DNA from: Berkiella_A sp964633725
GTDB lineage: Bacteria > Pseudomonadota > Gammaproteobacteria > Berkiellales > Berkiellaceae
DNA length: 64,000 nt
Direction: 5' to 3'
Assembly (NCBI GenBank): GCA_964633725.1
Contig: CAZWHY010000014.1
Span: 3,650-67,649, forward strand
Below are positions 25,474 through 35,779 of this stretch, piece after piece (positions within the stretch are counted from its first letter, which is position 1; the number at the start of each line of letters is the position of its first letter). The notes under the pieces are model-generated. The model had not been told where the DNA came from. It saw only the letters and a list, made by a program, of their open reading frames with translations, and made no database searches. The position numbers were made by a program, and so were the translations under genes.

Positions 25474-26418
25474 ATGCCATCAAAATTATACATCCATACA
25501 CCTCTATTGTATTCCCCTGTATTAAGCAATATAACAAAGCGTAATATTTATCTAAAGATGGAGGCTTTACAACCCTCTGGGTCATTTAAAGATCGTGGTG
25601 TGGGTCAACTATGTGAATATTTTGCAAAACAAGGTACCAATGGCTTTGTTTCTTCCTCAGGCGGCAATGCAGGGATCAGTGTGGCATATGTTGGAAAAAA
25701 ACTAGGAATCAACGTTAAAGTATTTGTGCCCAAAAATACTTTACCAATAACTGTTCAAAAAATGATTGATATGGGAGCAGATGTTTTAACCAAAGGCGAC
25801 ACCTGGGATCAAACCGATTTACATGCCCAAAAAATTGCTCAAAAATTAGATTATGCTTATATCCCCCCCTTCGATCATCCTGTTATTTGGCAAGGTTATG
25901 AAAGCATTATTAATGAATTAGCAATAGACTTAGCAGAATATAAAATTAGACCAGATGCCATCATCACGTCTGTTGGTGGGGGGGGATTATTTTGTGGCTT
26001 GGTACAAGGCTTACAGAAGCATCAATGGCAAGATACCGCTATAATCACGGCAGAAACAGCAGGCGCAGCCACTCTCGCTTCAAGCTATCAAAAGAAACAA
26101 CACATCAAGCTTAATAAAATTGATACCATTGCAACCACATTAGGCGCCAAACAAATCAGCAAACAAGCCTTTCATAATTTAAACGCGCTAACGGTTATGC
26201 CGCAAACTCTGAGCGATAAACAAGCTGTGGCGGCCTGCTTACAATTTGCGGATGATCATCATATATTAGTAGAGCCATCTTGTGGTGTGGCTTTAGCCAT
26301 TGCCTATAATAATCTACCTTTATTAGAAAATTTTCAAAACATTGTTATCATGGTTTGCGGTGGCAATGGTGTGAGCTTAGCATTGTTAGAAAGCTGGAAG
26401 CAGCGTTTTGAGATATAA
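25474..26418 (+). CDS. PLP-dependent L-serine/threonine dehydratase-like enzyme
   Basis: 314-aa fold-type II PLP enzyme. The Schiff-base lysine is Lys39 in PSGSFKDRG. SSSGGNAG binds the substrate carboxylate and SVGGGGLFCGLVQG binds PLP phosphate. EPSCGVALA carries the Ser/Cys near PLP. The HPVIWQGYESI and late motifs match the animal-type single-domain L-serine dehydratase (SDS). The expected reaction is L-serine (or threonine) to pyruvate (or 2-oxobutyrate) plus ammonia. There is no ACT domain. It stands alone between hairpins. Confidence 0.8.
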   Translation: MPSKLYIHTPLLYSPVLSNITKRNIYLKMEALQPSGSFKDRGVGQLCEYFAKQGTNGFVSSSGGNAGISVAYVGKKLGINVKVFVPKNTLPITVQKMIDMGADVLTKGDTWDQTDLHAQKIAQKLDYAYIPPFDHPVIWQGYESIINELAIDLAEYKIRPDAIITSVGGGGLFCGLVQGLQKHQWQDTAIITAETAGAATLASSYQKKQHIKLNKIDTIATTLGAKQISKQAFHNLNALTVMPQTLSDKQAVAACLQFADDHHILVEPSCGVALAIAYNNLPLLENFQNIVIMVCGGNGVSLALLESWKQRFEI

Positions 26419-26570
26419 GTACGGGATTGGTCACTGTGACAAGCATACCAATCAGTCAGAAAACCTCTCTATCTTCTTAAAACCACCTCTCATCTCCCTC
26501 ATGTGGAAGTCATTCAACTAATTTGTTATTCTATCCCTCAGCACAATAATAACTGAGCGGGAATACAATA

Positions 26571-26771
26571 ATGAAATTCAATAATGAAATGATTTGTAAC
26601 TACATTAAACTATCCGTCTTAGTCACTGTTGCACTCGCAGGTATTATGCAAAAATTTGTCCTAGGTGCAGGATATTCCAGCGAAACACTCATAACCAGCC
26701 TACCCATGGCATTGCCTTATGCCAATATTATTAGCTTATGCTTTATGATGGTTTATCTATTCACGCAATAA
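26571..26771 (+). CDS. Small two-helix membrane protein, unknown
   Basis: 66 aa with two hydrophobic segments (about 13-33 and 48-64) and a short polar loop. A second in-frame ATG lies five codons on. A GGGA sits upstream but spaced a little far. I recognise no family. It lies between the dehydratase and the larger membrane protein, in an accessory-looking stretch. Confidence 0.4.
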   Translation: MKFNNEMICNYIKLSVLVTVALAGIMQKFVLGAGYSSETLITSLPMALPYANIISLCFMMVYLFTQ

Positions 26772-26923
26772 GTTATTTAACCAATTACCTGTTTGTTTAT
26801 ACCACCTGTCTGCTAATCTTAACCATACACCGCCTATTTACGATCTTCACTTGAAGCTGATACTTAACTCAATTATATTCCCTGTTTCTTGAAACAAATA
26901 CAATTTCAACACAGGTAGTAAAA

Positions 26924-28396
26924 ATGGCTGAACCATCCAATAACACACCAGAAGCATCACAATTTTCCGAAAGCGATTTTCTTAGTAACTTAAAAGACAA
27001 AATCGTTGAAGATGGCAGCAAAATGGAATGGATCAATAGCATTGTGCAACGAAATGCCATTTCTATTAATGCGCTAATAGCAGCCGATATATTTGGAAAT
27101 CTTAGCGATTTTAGAGATGACTACCCAGAAACTAGTGCTTTAGTGCACATACAAATTCTAAAAGCATATCTAGAGAATAAAAATAATTGTACAGTCGACG
27201 ATATAAAATACAATGTTAAAAATATCACATCGCCATTAGTGGGCTGGTTAGAGCACCACGAAAGTTTTGACAGAACACTAGATTCTGCAATCGTTAAAGA
27301 AAAAATGGCCAAACGCGTTTCTTGGTTAGTGCAACTCAACGCCAATACGAAACCTATTTACAATGCTTTATTCAAACTGAATGTCTTAAATTATATGGAA
27401 AATGCACTGGGAGAATCTAATTTACAAGACAAAAGATTAGAAAAATGGATTCAAAACTCAAAACAAAATCTATTTAAGAATTCCAACTTAATGAGATACG
27501 AGGTTGTTGCCCCTCATTCACTCTTTACCGGCGCGTATAGTTTTAAACGCTTATTGCAAAATGAAATTGCAGAACTACAACGTTTAGCAAAAAAATTCAA
27601 AGAAATGGTTATAGACATTTCAAAAGTTGATTCTTTTTCTGGGATTCTATACTCTTTAATTTCATCACTAGTATTTGGGCTTTCCTTTACCATTCGTATG
27701 GGAAAATTAGCTTTGCTCCCTAGTAGAATTGCTATTACCGCCATACGGGAGAGCGCCTCTTTATGCTCAAAATTACTATATCGTGGTATGGCTGCCATTA
27801 TGCCAAATCATACCCCCAGTTTACTGGCATTAAAGCTGCTTACTTTGGGTGTTCAAATTACAGCTTTAATTAGCTTAGCATCATATTTTCAAGTATCTAT
27901 GATATTATTGCTAGGTTGGCAAACATTTCCTGAAAGCTGGAGCTATGGATTCATTGGTCAAATGATTTTAGGGATAGCTGCAACCGAATTAGCGGCTGGT
28001 ATCGGATTAATGGCATACAATACTGTAAACTCATGGTTACATTCCATAATAAACCACAACAGTGCGCCACAAACAGAGCCTGATTTTATGCCGACTCAAG
28101 CATCCACCATTAGCCCTACCCAACGCGACAAATTAATTCGATTATTAACACGAGAAAAAATGGCTGTTACTTCAAATGTAGCGTTAGAACAGGCTGATAA
28201 AACAGAAAAATTCCAACAACTAGATGATGAGATTAGAGGGCTATTCAACCGATCTAATCCATATGTTCTTAGCCAATATGATAAAGATCTTATCAAAGAA
28301 AAAGATGTTGATGGATTTGATTTGGATGGCAGTATTGCTCCCGACCAAACAACTGATACCGATAACAACTTACGCTCAAACATAGCGGTTTTATAA
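26924..28396 (+). CDS. Unrecognised membrane protein of 490 aa
   Basis: No family recognised. A hydrophilic, helix-rich N-terminal region (1-235) contains a coiled-coil-prone stretch. Two clusters of hydrophobic segments follow (about 238-290 and 297-375). A hydrophilic acidic C-terminal tail (about 380-490) is rich in D/E/N/Q. AGG lies about 8 nt before the ATG and a strong terminator follows. The size, the large cytosolic-type ends and the lack of relatives are compatible with a secreted membrane-inserted effector, but this is inference only. Confidence 0.75.
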   Translation: MAEPSNNTPEASQFSESDFLSNLKDKIVEDGSKMEWINSIVQRNAISINALIAADIFGNLSDFRDDYPETSALVHIQILKAYLENKNNCTVDDIKYNVKNITSPLVGWLEHHESFDRTLDSAIVKEKMAKRVSWLVQLNANTKPIYNALFKLNVLNYMENALGESNLQDKRLEKWIQNSKQNLFKNSNLMRYEVVAPHSLFTGAYSFKRLLQNEIAELQRLAKKFKEMVIDISKVDSFSGILYSLISSLVFGLSFTIRMGKLALLPSRIAITAIRESASLCSKLLYRGMAAIMPNHTPSLLALKLLTLGVQITALISLASYFQVSMILLLGWQTFPESWSYGFIGQMILGIAATELAAGIGLMAYNTVNSWLHSIINHNSAPQTEPDFMPTQASTISPTQRDKLIRLLTREKMAVTSNVALEQADKTEKFQQLDDEIRGLFNRSNPYVLSQYDKDLIKEKDVDGFDLDGSIAPDQTTDTDNNLRSNIAVL

Positions 28397-28414
28397 ACTG
28401 CCCTCTAGATATTC

Positions 28415-28453
28415 CCCCTTATTCTTATTATTAGAATAAGGGGATATTTTTTT
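28415..28453 (+). terminator. Rho-independent terminator
   Basis: Perfect 11-bp stem (CCCCTTATTCT / AGAATAAGGGG) with a TATTATT loop, then ATA and seven T (28447-28453). It ends the 490-aa membrane protein gene and abuts the convergent pmbA stop. Confidence 0.9.
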
Positions 28454-28455
28454 GT

Positions 28456-29811
28456 TTAGCTGCCCGCTACCATCATATTTTTCACCCAGATAGAACCTGT
28501 AAATATATTGCCACGTTTGTCTATATCGTTGCCAATTTTGACAATATTTTCAAACATATTCTTTAGATTAGATGCAATGGTAATTTCATGCACGGGGTAT
28601 TGAATTTGTCCATCTTCCACCCAAAATCCTGAAACGCCTCGAGAATAATGTCCTGTGACTAAATTAACCCCTTGTCCCATTAACTCTGTCACCAATAATC
28701 CTCGTCCCATTTCTTGGCATAATGCATCTAAACCTTGGTCAGAAGTTGAGACGGAAACGTTTCTCACACCACCCGCATTGCCTGTATTTTTCATGTCTAA
28801 TTTACGTGCGGAGTAGGCGCTTAAAATATAACTGCTAACGATCCCTTGCTCGACCAATTTTTTACGGCATGTTTGTACGCCATCTCCGTCAAAAGGTGAA
28901 CTACCAAGAGCACCTAACAAATGTGGTTGCTCTTCCAATGTAATATGCTCAGGAAATACTATAGTTCCCAATGAATCTAATAGAAAAGTGGTTTTTCGAA
29001 ATAATCGCCCACCCGATATTGCAGAGAAAAAGTGTCCCAATATTGACTGTGCAACTTTGGGCATAAAAATGACTGGGACTTCACCTGTTGGGATTTTCCT
29101 AGCATCTAAACGCTTGATGGTTTTGTCTGCTGCACTTTGCCCAATCATTTTAGCAGACTCTAACAAACCCGCATCTCTGGACACGGTATAATCATAGTCC
29201 CGCACCATATTTTTCTTGCCCTTTGCAATCATCACACAAGACAAGCTGTGTCGGCTAGTCGGATAGCCTGCTAGAAACCCATTGCTGTTACCATACAAAT
29301 GAAATCCTTGCTGCGAGTGTATAGATGCGCCGTCACTATTACTAATGCGCTTATCGTAATCTAATGCTGACTTTTCACATATTTGTGCTATCTCAATCGC
29401 TTGGCTAATATCTTGTTCCCAAGGATGATACAAAGATAAATCTGGAATATTATCGGCTAAATCTTTTTTATCCGCTAACCCAGAATAATCATCACGTTCT
29501 GTGACTTTTGCAAAGGCAACCGCTTGTTTTACAGCTGTTTGAATAGCCTGATATGATATATCTGAAGTGCTGGCCGAGCCTTTTCGTTTGTCGATATAAA
29601 CGGTAATCCCAATACCCTTGTCTCGATTAAACTCTAAATTTTCTACTTGTTGTTGCCGAACACTGATGCTCAAACCTTGCTGCAAATTGGTGGCCACTTC
29701 TGCTTCTTCAGCGCCTTCTTTTTTGGCCATATCCAACATATCGGTGACTAATTTACGATATTGCTGTTGATCGATTAATTGTTCGACTTTAGTCGGTAAT
29801 GCTGCTGTCAT
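28456..29811 (-). CDS. pmbA: Metalloprotease PmbA/TldE
   Basis: 451-aa partner subunit of the TldD/TldE protease, which degrades unfolded peptides and matures microcin B17 and CcdA-like substrates. TldE-type sequence: QGLSISVRQQQVENLEFNRDKGIGITVY, and GFWVEDGQIQYPVHEITIASNLKNM near the end. TldE lacks the zinc motif of TldD, as here. It follows tldD by 14 nt. Confidence 0.95.
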   Translation of the reverse strand: MTAALPTKVEQLIDQQQYRKLVTDMLDMAKKEGAEEAEVATNLQQGLSISVRQQQVENLEFNRDKGIGITVYIDKRKGSASTSDISYQAIQTAVKQAVAFAKVTERDDYSGLADKKDLADNIPDLSLYHPWEQDISQAIEIAQICEKSALDYDKRISNSDGASIHSQQGFHLYGNSNGFLAGYPTSRHSLSCVMIAKGKKNMVRDYDYTVSRDAGLLESAKMIGQSAADKTIKRLDARKIPTGEVPVIFMPKVAQSILGHFFSAISGGRLFRKTTFLLDSLGTIVFPEHITLEEQPHLLGALGSSPFDGDGVQTCRKKLVEQGIVSSYILSAYSARKLDMKNTGNAGGVRNVSVSTSDQGLDALCQEMGRGLLVTELMGQGVNLVTGHYSRGVSGFWVEDGQIQYPVHEITIASNLKNMFENIVKIGNDIDKRGNIFTGSIWVKNMMVAGS

Positions 29812-29825
29812 ACTGAAATACCCCT

Positions 29826-31274
29826 TTAGTTTGTCTTTGTGCCGCCGACCGTTATATTGTCTATTCTTAATGTAGGCTGCCCAACGCCAACCGGAACACT
29901 TTGCCCTTCTTTACCACAGGTCCCCACGCCTTTATCTAATTCTAAATTATTACCCACCATGACTATTTTAGACATAATATCTGGTCCATCACCTACTAAA
30001 GTCGCGCCTTTCACGGGTCGAGTAATTTTGCCATTCTCAATTAAATATGCTTCACTGGTTGAAAAAACAAACTGACCGGAAGTAATATCTACAGAGCCAC
30101 CACCAAAGTTAGCTGCATATAGTCCATTTTTTACCGATGCAATAATTTCTTCATGTGACTGCTGACCTGGTAGCATAAACGTATTGGTCATACGTGGTAA
30201 GGTAAGATGGCCAAAAGATTCTCGACGTCCATTGCCTGTAGATTTTTGTTTCATTAACTTTGCATTATGCTTATCTTGCAAATAGCCTTTTAAAATGCCA
30301 TTTTCAATTAATACTGTTCGTTGTGTTGGCGTGCCCTCATCATCAATGGTTAACGAACCACGTCTGTTCTCAATGGTGCCATCATCCACTATTGTGCATA
30401 AACTAGAAGCCACTTTCTCACCAATGCGGCCTGAAAAATTAGAACTGCCTTTACGGTTGAAATCACCTTCCAAACCATGCCCTACGGCTTCATGTAATAA
30501 GACACCTGGCCAACCCGGCCCTAAAACCACTGTCATTTCACCTGCCGGGGCATCGTCTGCTTCTAGATTGACTAAGGCTTGCCGCAAAGCTTCATCGGCG
30601 TACTCATAGGCACGATTACCCTCTAAAAAATATTCATATCCTGAGCGCTGTCCACCACCAGAACTACCCGTTTCTCGCTTATCGCCTTGTGAAACAATGA
30701 CAGACACATTCAACCGAACCAACGGTCTCACATCGGCAGCAAAAGTCCCGTCGCTGGCAACAATTAATATTTTCTCAAAAACCCCTGACAAACTCACGAC
30801 CACTTGATTCACACGCGAGTCTTTTTGCCTGACATATTTGTCTAATCTTTGCAGTAGTTCAATTTTCTCATTTACTGGAATAGAGTCAATTGGATTATAC
30901 GGCTTATATAATAATGAAAGCTTTGAGGGTGGCTGCCATATTTTTACTTTTTGCCCGCCGCCTTGCTTGGCAATCATGCTAGAAGCTTGCGCGGCCTGAT
31001 CTAGAGCCGGTAAGATAATATCATCGGAGTAAGCAAAACCTGTTTGTTCTCCACTAATCGCCCTAACCCCCACACCATGATCGATATGGCTGCTACCATT
31101 TTTCACAATCCCATCTTCTAGTGAAAAGGACTCTTGATGCACACTTTGGAAATATAAGTCACCATAATCTACATTTCTAACCATTAATTTATTTAATACC
31201 GCTTCTAAATCAGAGTCTGTCAGCCCCGCTGGCTCCAGTAAATCTGATTTTGCGATAGCCAATGAATCATTCAT
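29826..31274 (-). CDS. tldD: Metalloprotease TldD
   Basis: 482-aa catalytic subunit of the TldD/TldE heterodimer. The zinc motif HEAVGHG (HExxxH type) lies at about 260, followed by the GLEGDFNRKGSS segment. The late TCGKEGQSVPVGVGQPTLRI region, with a conserved Cys, is present. It starts 13 nt after the nitrilase gene in the yhdP-nitrilase-tldD-pmbA order known from Pseudomonas. Confidence 0.96.
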   Translation of the reverse strand: MNDSLAIAKSDLLEPAGLTDSDLEAVLNKLMVRNVDYGDLYFQSVHQESFSLEDGIVKNGSSHIDHGVGVRAISGEQTGFAYSDDIILPALDQAAQASSMIAKQGGGQKVKIWQPPSKLSLLYKPYNPIDSIPVNEKIELLQRLDKYVRQKDSRVNQVVVSLSGVFEKILIVASDGTFAADVRPLVRLNVSVIVSQGDKRETGSSGGGQRSGYEYFLEGNRAYEYADEALRQALVNLEADDAPAGEMTVVLGPGWPGVLLHEAVGHGLEGDFNRKGSSNFSGRIGEKVASSLCTIVDDGTIENRRGSLTIDDEGTPTQRTVLIENGILKGYLQDKHNAKLMKQKSTGNGRRESFGHLTLPRMTNTFMLPGQQSHEEIIASVKNGLYAANFGGGSVDITSGQFVFSTSEAYLIENGKITRPVKGATLVGDGPDIMSKIVMVGNNLELDKGVGTCGKEGQSVPVGVGQPTLRIDNITVGGTKTN

Positions 31275-31287
31275 ATACCATCCTAAA

Positions 31288-32124
31288 TTATGTAAATAAA
31301 CGTGAATGTTCTAAAACTGGAAACTCTTTTCTGATTTTTTGAGTTAGCCCAACATCTAGACTTTGAATAATCATATCTTCTTTATCAGATAGTTGCGCTA
31401 AAATTTCTCCCCAAGGAGAAATAATCATTGAGTGGCCATAGGTACCTTCACCACTTTTTCGCATCCCGACATTATTGCATGCTAATACAAAGCTAAGGTT
31501 CTCAATCGCCCTAGCACGTAATAAAATCTCCCAATGCTTTTGCCCTGTTGGAATGGTAAAAGCAGAAGGCACTAAAAATATATTCACACCCTGCTTAGCC
31601 ATATGCCTATACATATTGGGAAAACGTATATCATAACATATGGAAAACCCCAACTTGATGGATGGATGGTCTTCAAATTGCGCATATATCGTTAAGCCTT
31701 CACCAGGTAAAACATGCTCTGATTCAAAATAAGACTCATTGGCAGATGAAATACTCACATCAAATAAATGTATTTTGTGATAATGTGCCACACACTGACC
31801 AGATTTATCAAACAATAAACTGCTGGAGTAATACTGATTAGTCTGCTCTTGATGAGCCGGTGGCAATATCGGTAAAGTGCCAGCGACTATGGCTATTTTG
31901 TATTTTTTGGCTAAACCCGATAATTTTTTCTGAAGTTTTCCCTCTCCTAACTTCTCAGCCATCGCCAATTTTTCTAATTGAGATAATCCTAAAGTTAAAA
32001 ACTCTTCTGGCAAAACAGCCAAATCCACCTGTTGTTCTTGTGCAGATTGCAAAAATATTTCTATCCTATTCAAATCATCTAAGATATCTGAAGTAGAAGC
32101 CATTTGAATTAATGCGACTTTCAT
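31288..32124 (-). CDS. Carbon-nitrogen hydrolase, nitrilase (Nit2-like) family
   Basis: 278-aa amidase of the nitrilase superfamily. The Glu-Lys-Cys triad is visible: Glu40 in LPEEF, Lys in YHKIHLFDV, and Cys in SICYDIRFP. The Nit1/Nit2-like group hydrolyses deaminated glutathione or omega-amides of keto acids, a metabolite repair task. The conserved position between yhdP and tldD supports orthology with the Pseudomonas gene. Confidence 0.92.
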   Translation of the reverse strand: MKVALIQMASTSDILDDLNRIEIFLQSAQEQQVDLAVLPEEFLTLGLSQLEKLAMAEKLGEGKLQKKLSGLAKKYKIAIVAGTLPILPPAHQEQTNQYYSSSLLFDKSGQCVAHYHKIHLFDVSISSANESYFESEHVLPGEGLTIYAQFEDHPSIKLGFSICYDIRFPNMYRHMAKQGVNIFLVPSAFTIPTGQKHWEILLRARAIENLSFVLACNNVGMRKSGEGTYGHSMIISPWGEILAQLSDKEDMIIQSLDVGLTQKIRKEFPVLEHSRLFT

Positions 32125-32155
32125 TACTATTCTTCTTTAGGTTTTGGGGTTTTTA

Positions 32156-35100
32156 TTATTTTTGTGTTATTTGTGAATGATTCGGCTTTAGTATGGGATC
32201 TGACCATGAACCCATCAAATAGTACTCTTGCTTGCTCATTTCTTGAATCGTTGGACCTAATAATTTATCCATCACCCAAACAGCAGCGCCAACCGCAGGA
32301 TTGCCCGAGGCTATAGTGACCGCTATAGGTAAGCTACCAGTCAAATCTGGCATAACAGTGATACTGCCATTTAAGTGCTTGCTATCAAACCGTGTCCTAA
32401 ATTTGGCATCAACTCGTGCAGACGCAGATTGCACCGTCACGTTGTCAGAGTAGATACTACCATCAATTAAATAGATTTTACCCGACAGCTTATCAAAAGC
32501 CATGCCTTTTTTCGTAACATCACTAAAGTCTAAACTAAGCCGTTTTTGCAAATTATCCAAACTCAATAAACTTAAGATGCGCCCAAATCCTGGGTTAACC
32601 CCCTGTATTGAGCCATCTTTTAGATCAAACTTTATTTCGCCACTTAATCCTTCTGGGGTAAACTTAAATGGCGAGCCCGACCAGCTCAGACTAAAATTAA
32701 TATCCCCTTTTGCCTTTTGCAAAGAGTGCTCCAAACCAATCATATCGAGGATTGAGCTAATATTATGCGTCATAATAGCCCCCGTTAAATCTATTTGATT
32801 TTTTCCTGATAAACCATGCCAAGAGCCACTAGATTTCACTTGGGTATCTTTCATCATAAAGGCTAGTTGCTTAATATAGTATCCATACTCTACCGGTTCG
32901 AGTTTTGCTGAAAAATTATCTATTTTTTTATCTTTATAAGAAAAACGATCGATTTTCACCTCTAGTGGAAAACGCCAATGAGAGAAATTAAATTCTGGTG
33001 TGTTCACATATTTTTTCTCTATGCTATCATCAATAATAAGGTGCTCTAACTCTAATCTGACCACTCTTTTTAAATCATTTTGAGGTACAGCCAAATAACC
33101 CCTTATTTCTGGGGATACCAAGGAAAAATTCCAATTATGTCTTTCTGAGTCAATCAATCCCTCTATGCGTGCATCCTGAGCTTTAAGACCATACAAATCT
33201 ATATGCCCCACCTCAATATCCATTTGAGGTACAATGCTCATTTTTTGATTTTTCTCATCTCCCAATACTGTACTTAAATTGTTCACCTCGAAAACTTTAA
33301 CATATTCACTTAACGTTAAATTTCCCAATGACCCGTCTATCATAAATTTTTGATCGCTTCTAAATTGAGCCTGGCTATCATTGCCTAAATATAAATGCCC
33401 CCCTATAAATTCACTACGCTTATTCTGGGCAAACGGCTTAGATTGTTCGGATGGTTTAGCTTGAGCTGATTGAAAACTCAAAGCCAGCTGAGCGTTGGGA
33501 AGAGAAACTTTATAGTTCATGTGTTGCATAGATGTTGATATTGAGTTTGACTTGACACGACCGCTCAACTCAAAAGGCATTATTTCTTCAGGCGCTTTTC
33601 CAAACCCTTGAGGCAAATCTAAAGCAACACCCAATAAATTAGATTTCAAATAAAAATTACTGTTCCAATTTTCATCATCACTCCTGATGGTAACATCCAC
33701 GTCATAATGAGTATCACCTTGGCCTAAAATTATATTTTCATCTAGAAAATGATTTGTGGCTTGCTGTATATCTACCTGGCCTTGTGCTTGTACCATGGTT
33801 ATTTTTTTATGTTCTGCTTTATCATAATGAGATTGTAAAAGAAATTTTGCTTCTTTGCCCCAGATGGTGCCTGTTAATTCTTCTGTGACTATATTATTTT
33901 CTGAAAAGTGAATAATGCCATCTATATTATTCACATGAATATCTTGTTTGTATAAATAGGCATCTGCATTATGGCTGGTAATGGTGCCATCCACTTTTAT
34001 ATCGTTGATGTACTGCTGACCCAATGGCAAATCCAAATGGAGTAACAAACCCATGTCACCTTTAAATTGATACGGCTCTATACCATCCCCAAGACGTAAG
34101 GATAAAGGGCTATGCAGCAAAATATCCACCACTTGCTCCAATCGACCGTTCGCCTCAATATTGGCTGTCACAATGGCAGGCTGCGCAATAATATTTTCAA
34201 TCGTTACTTGAGAATTTTTTATTCCCACACCCAACACACTGCCATCATGCACTTTAGTGGACAGTATATTATTTGCTAATGATAAATCTATTTTGGCATT
34301 TTTGAGTATGGGCCAATCTTGATGATATCTTAACTCTACATTTTCTAGCTCGCTTTTGAAATGATACTCTGGCATGCCATCTAATAAGCCTGTAACATTC
34401 AAAGTTGCATTTTGTGCGACCCCAGATAATAATGCCATATCAAGCCACTGGGTTAACTTGGCGTGTAATATTTTCTTAGGCAAATACTGTGATAGTGTAT
34501 TAATATCAAAAGGCTTAAATGCCATATCCATATTAACAAAAATTGGTTTATGGTTGAGCCAATTTAAAGATATATTTGCTTTTGCATTTATTTCAGACGC
34601 CATATTATTAGATAACTGCATACGAAAATCATCTGATGCAATAGTCCAGCCATTCTCTTGCCTAGAAAACTCACCTCTTACGATAATATTTTTATAAGCT
34701 AAGGGCTTATCAAACCACCGTGACTGCTCTATCTTCCCATTTTGACTTGATAAGAAAAAATACCCATGCTTATCAGAGTACTCTATTTTGGCATCTACTG
34801 AGTGAAAGTATTTTTGCGCATTAATTTCAGTTCCAACGCCCTGTAAGTTGAATTGTGCACTGTTGATTTCATATTGACTATTTGTTTTTCGTGCATCATA
34901 TCGACCCTTAATCTGTCCTTCTGCATGTCGTGCAAATAGCGAATCTCGTTTTTTGATAAATTTCGCATTTTTCATCTTGGTTTTAACAATAAAATCATAT
35001 TGATTTTCAACTTGATGAACCCACGCTTGAATTTCAGCTTTACCCGACCAATCATACCCATACTCGCGTGGTAACCATGTCATTATCTGCTCTGCTTCTT

Positions 35101-35779
35101 CACAAAACAGTTCAAAATACCATTGATGTTGTTTCTCATTATATTCATTCGTTTTATGATGGAAACGTAAATAGGTAGGCTTATCTCCCAGCAAGGTGGC
35201 ATTACCTGATAAATCATTATACTCTGTATTTATTTTAAAGTTTGTTTGCGTAAAGCTCAGTATTTTATTTTTTTGATTAGAGAGCACAATATTGCTTTTT
35301 CTGAACAAAATTTCGTTGACAGGTAAAAGCGTATTCGCCTTATCTAATGACATTTTCAAATCTGGAAAACCAGACAATTGATATTGAACATTATCTTCTG
35401 TATACAAACCAAATTTTGCGCCCACTAAGATTATTTTATTTATTTTTTTGCTCTGGTGAAATAAAAATTTTGGTATATCCAAAAATACATTAACCTGCTC
35501 AACGGTCACATAAGGTAAATCAGGTTCAGACTGATTAAATAAAGCAAAATCATATATACGCAGCCCGGGCCGCAAACCTTCCCAAGTAAACTGGATTTTT
35601 TCGTATTGAATAGGATATGGACTAAATTGTGCAATGACGCGCTGAAAAATAGGCGGGCGAGGTTGCACCGCAGAGTATAGAGCCAGTCCACCATACAGTA
35701 TTGCCAACGAAATACTCATATAACCTACGGTTTTATAGGTTATCTTGAGTATTTTTTTTGTTGGCATTTTGGCTAACAT
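32156..35779 (-). CDS. yhdP: YhdP, AsmA-like inter-membrane phospholipid transport protein
   Basis: 1207-aa protein anchored by one N-terminal helix (about residues 18-38), with a long periplasmic repeating-groove domain (DUF3971 and AsmA-like C-terminal). In E. coli YhdP, with TamB and YdbH, carries phospholipids from inner to outer membrane. The C-terminal family region (GEIKFDLKDGSIQGVNPGFGRILSLLSL, IYSDNVTVQSASARV, AVWVMDKLLGPTIQEMSKQEY) is clear. The length is close to the E. coli protein (1266 aa). The ATG overlaps the rng stop by one base. Confidence 0.93.
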   Translation of the reverse strand: MLAKMPTKKILKITYKTVGYMSISLAILYGGLALYSAVQPRPPIFQRVIAQFSPYPIQYEKIQFTWEGLRPGLRIYDFALFNQSEPDLPYVTVEQVNVFLDIPKFLFHQSKKINKIILVGAKFGLYTEDNVQYQLSGFPDLKMSLDKANTLLPVNEILFRKSNIVLSNQKNKILSFTQTNFKINTEYNDLSGNATLLGDKPTYLRFHHKTNEYNEKQHQWYFELFCEEAEQIMTWLPREYGYDWSGKAEIQAWVHQVENQYDFIVKTKMKNAKFIKKRDSLFARHAEGQIKGRYDARKTNSQYEINSAQFNLQGVGTEINAQKYFHSVDAKIEYSDKHGYFFLSSQNGKIEQSRWFDKPLAYKNIIVRGEFSRQENGWTIASDDFRMQLSNNMASEINAKANISLNWLNHKPIFVNMDMAFKPFDINTLSQYLPKKILHAKLTQWLDMALLSGVAQNATLNVTGLLDGMPEYHFKSELENVELRYHQDWPILKNAKIDLSLANNILSTKVHDGSVLGVGIKNSQVTIENIIAQPAIVTANIEANGRLEQVVDILLHSPLSLRLGDGIEPYQFKGDMGLLLHLDLPLGQQYINDIKVDGTITSHNADAYLYKQDIHVNNIDGIIHFSENNIVTEELTGTIWGKEAKFLLQSHYDKAEHKKITMVQAQGQVDIQQATNHFLDENIILGQGDTHYDVDVTIRSDDENWNSNFYLKSNLLGVALDLPQGFGKAPEEIMPFELSGRVKSNSISTSMQHMNYKVSLPNAQLALSFQSAQAKPSEQSKPFAQNKRSEFIGGHLYLGNDSQAQFRSDQKFMIDGSLGNLTLSEYVKVFEVNNLSTVLGDEKNQKMSIVPQMDIEVGHIDLYGLKAQDARIEGLIDSERHNWNFSLVSPEIRGYLAVPQNDLKRVVRLELEHLIIDDSIEKKYVNTPEFNFSHWRFPLEVKIDRFSYKDKKIDNFSAKLEPVEYGYYIKQLAFMMKDTQVKSSGSWHGLSGKNQIDLTGAIMTHNISSILDMIGLEHSLQKAKGDINFSLSWSGSPFKFTPEGLSGEIKFDLKDGSIQGVNPGFGRILSLLSLDNLQKRLSLDFSDVTKKGMAFDKLSGKIYLIDGSIYSDNVTVQSASARVDAKFRTRFDSKHLNGSITVMPDLTGSLPIAVTIASGNPAVGAAVWVMDKLLGPTIQEMSKQEYYLMGSWSDPILKPNHSQITQK

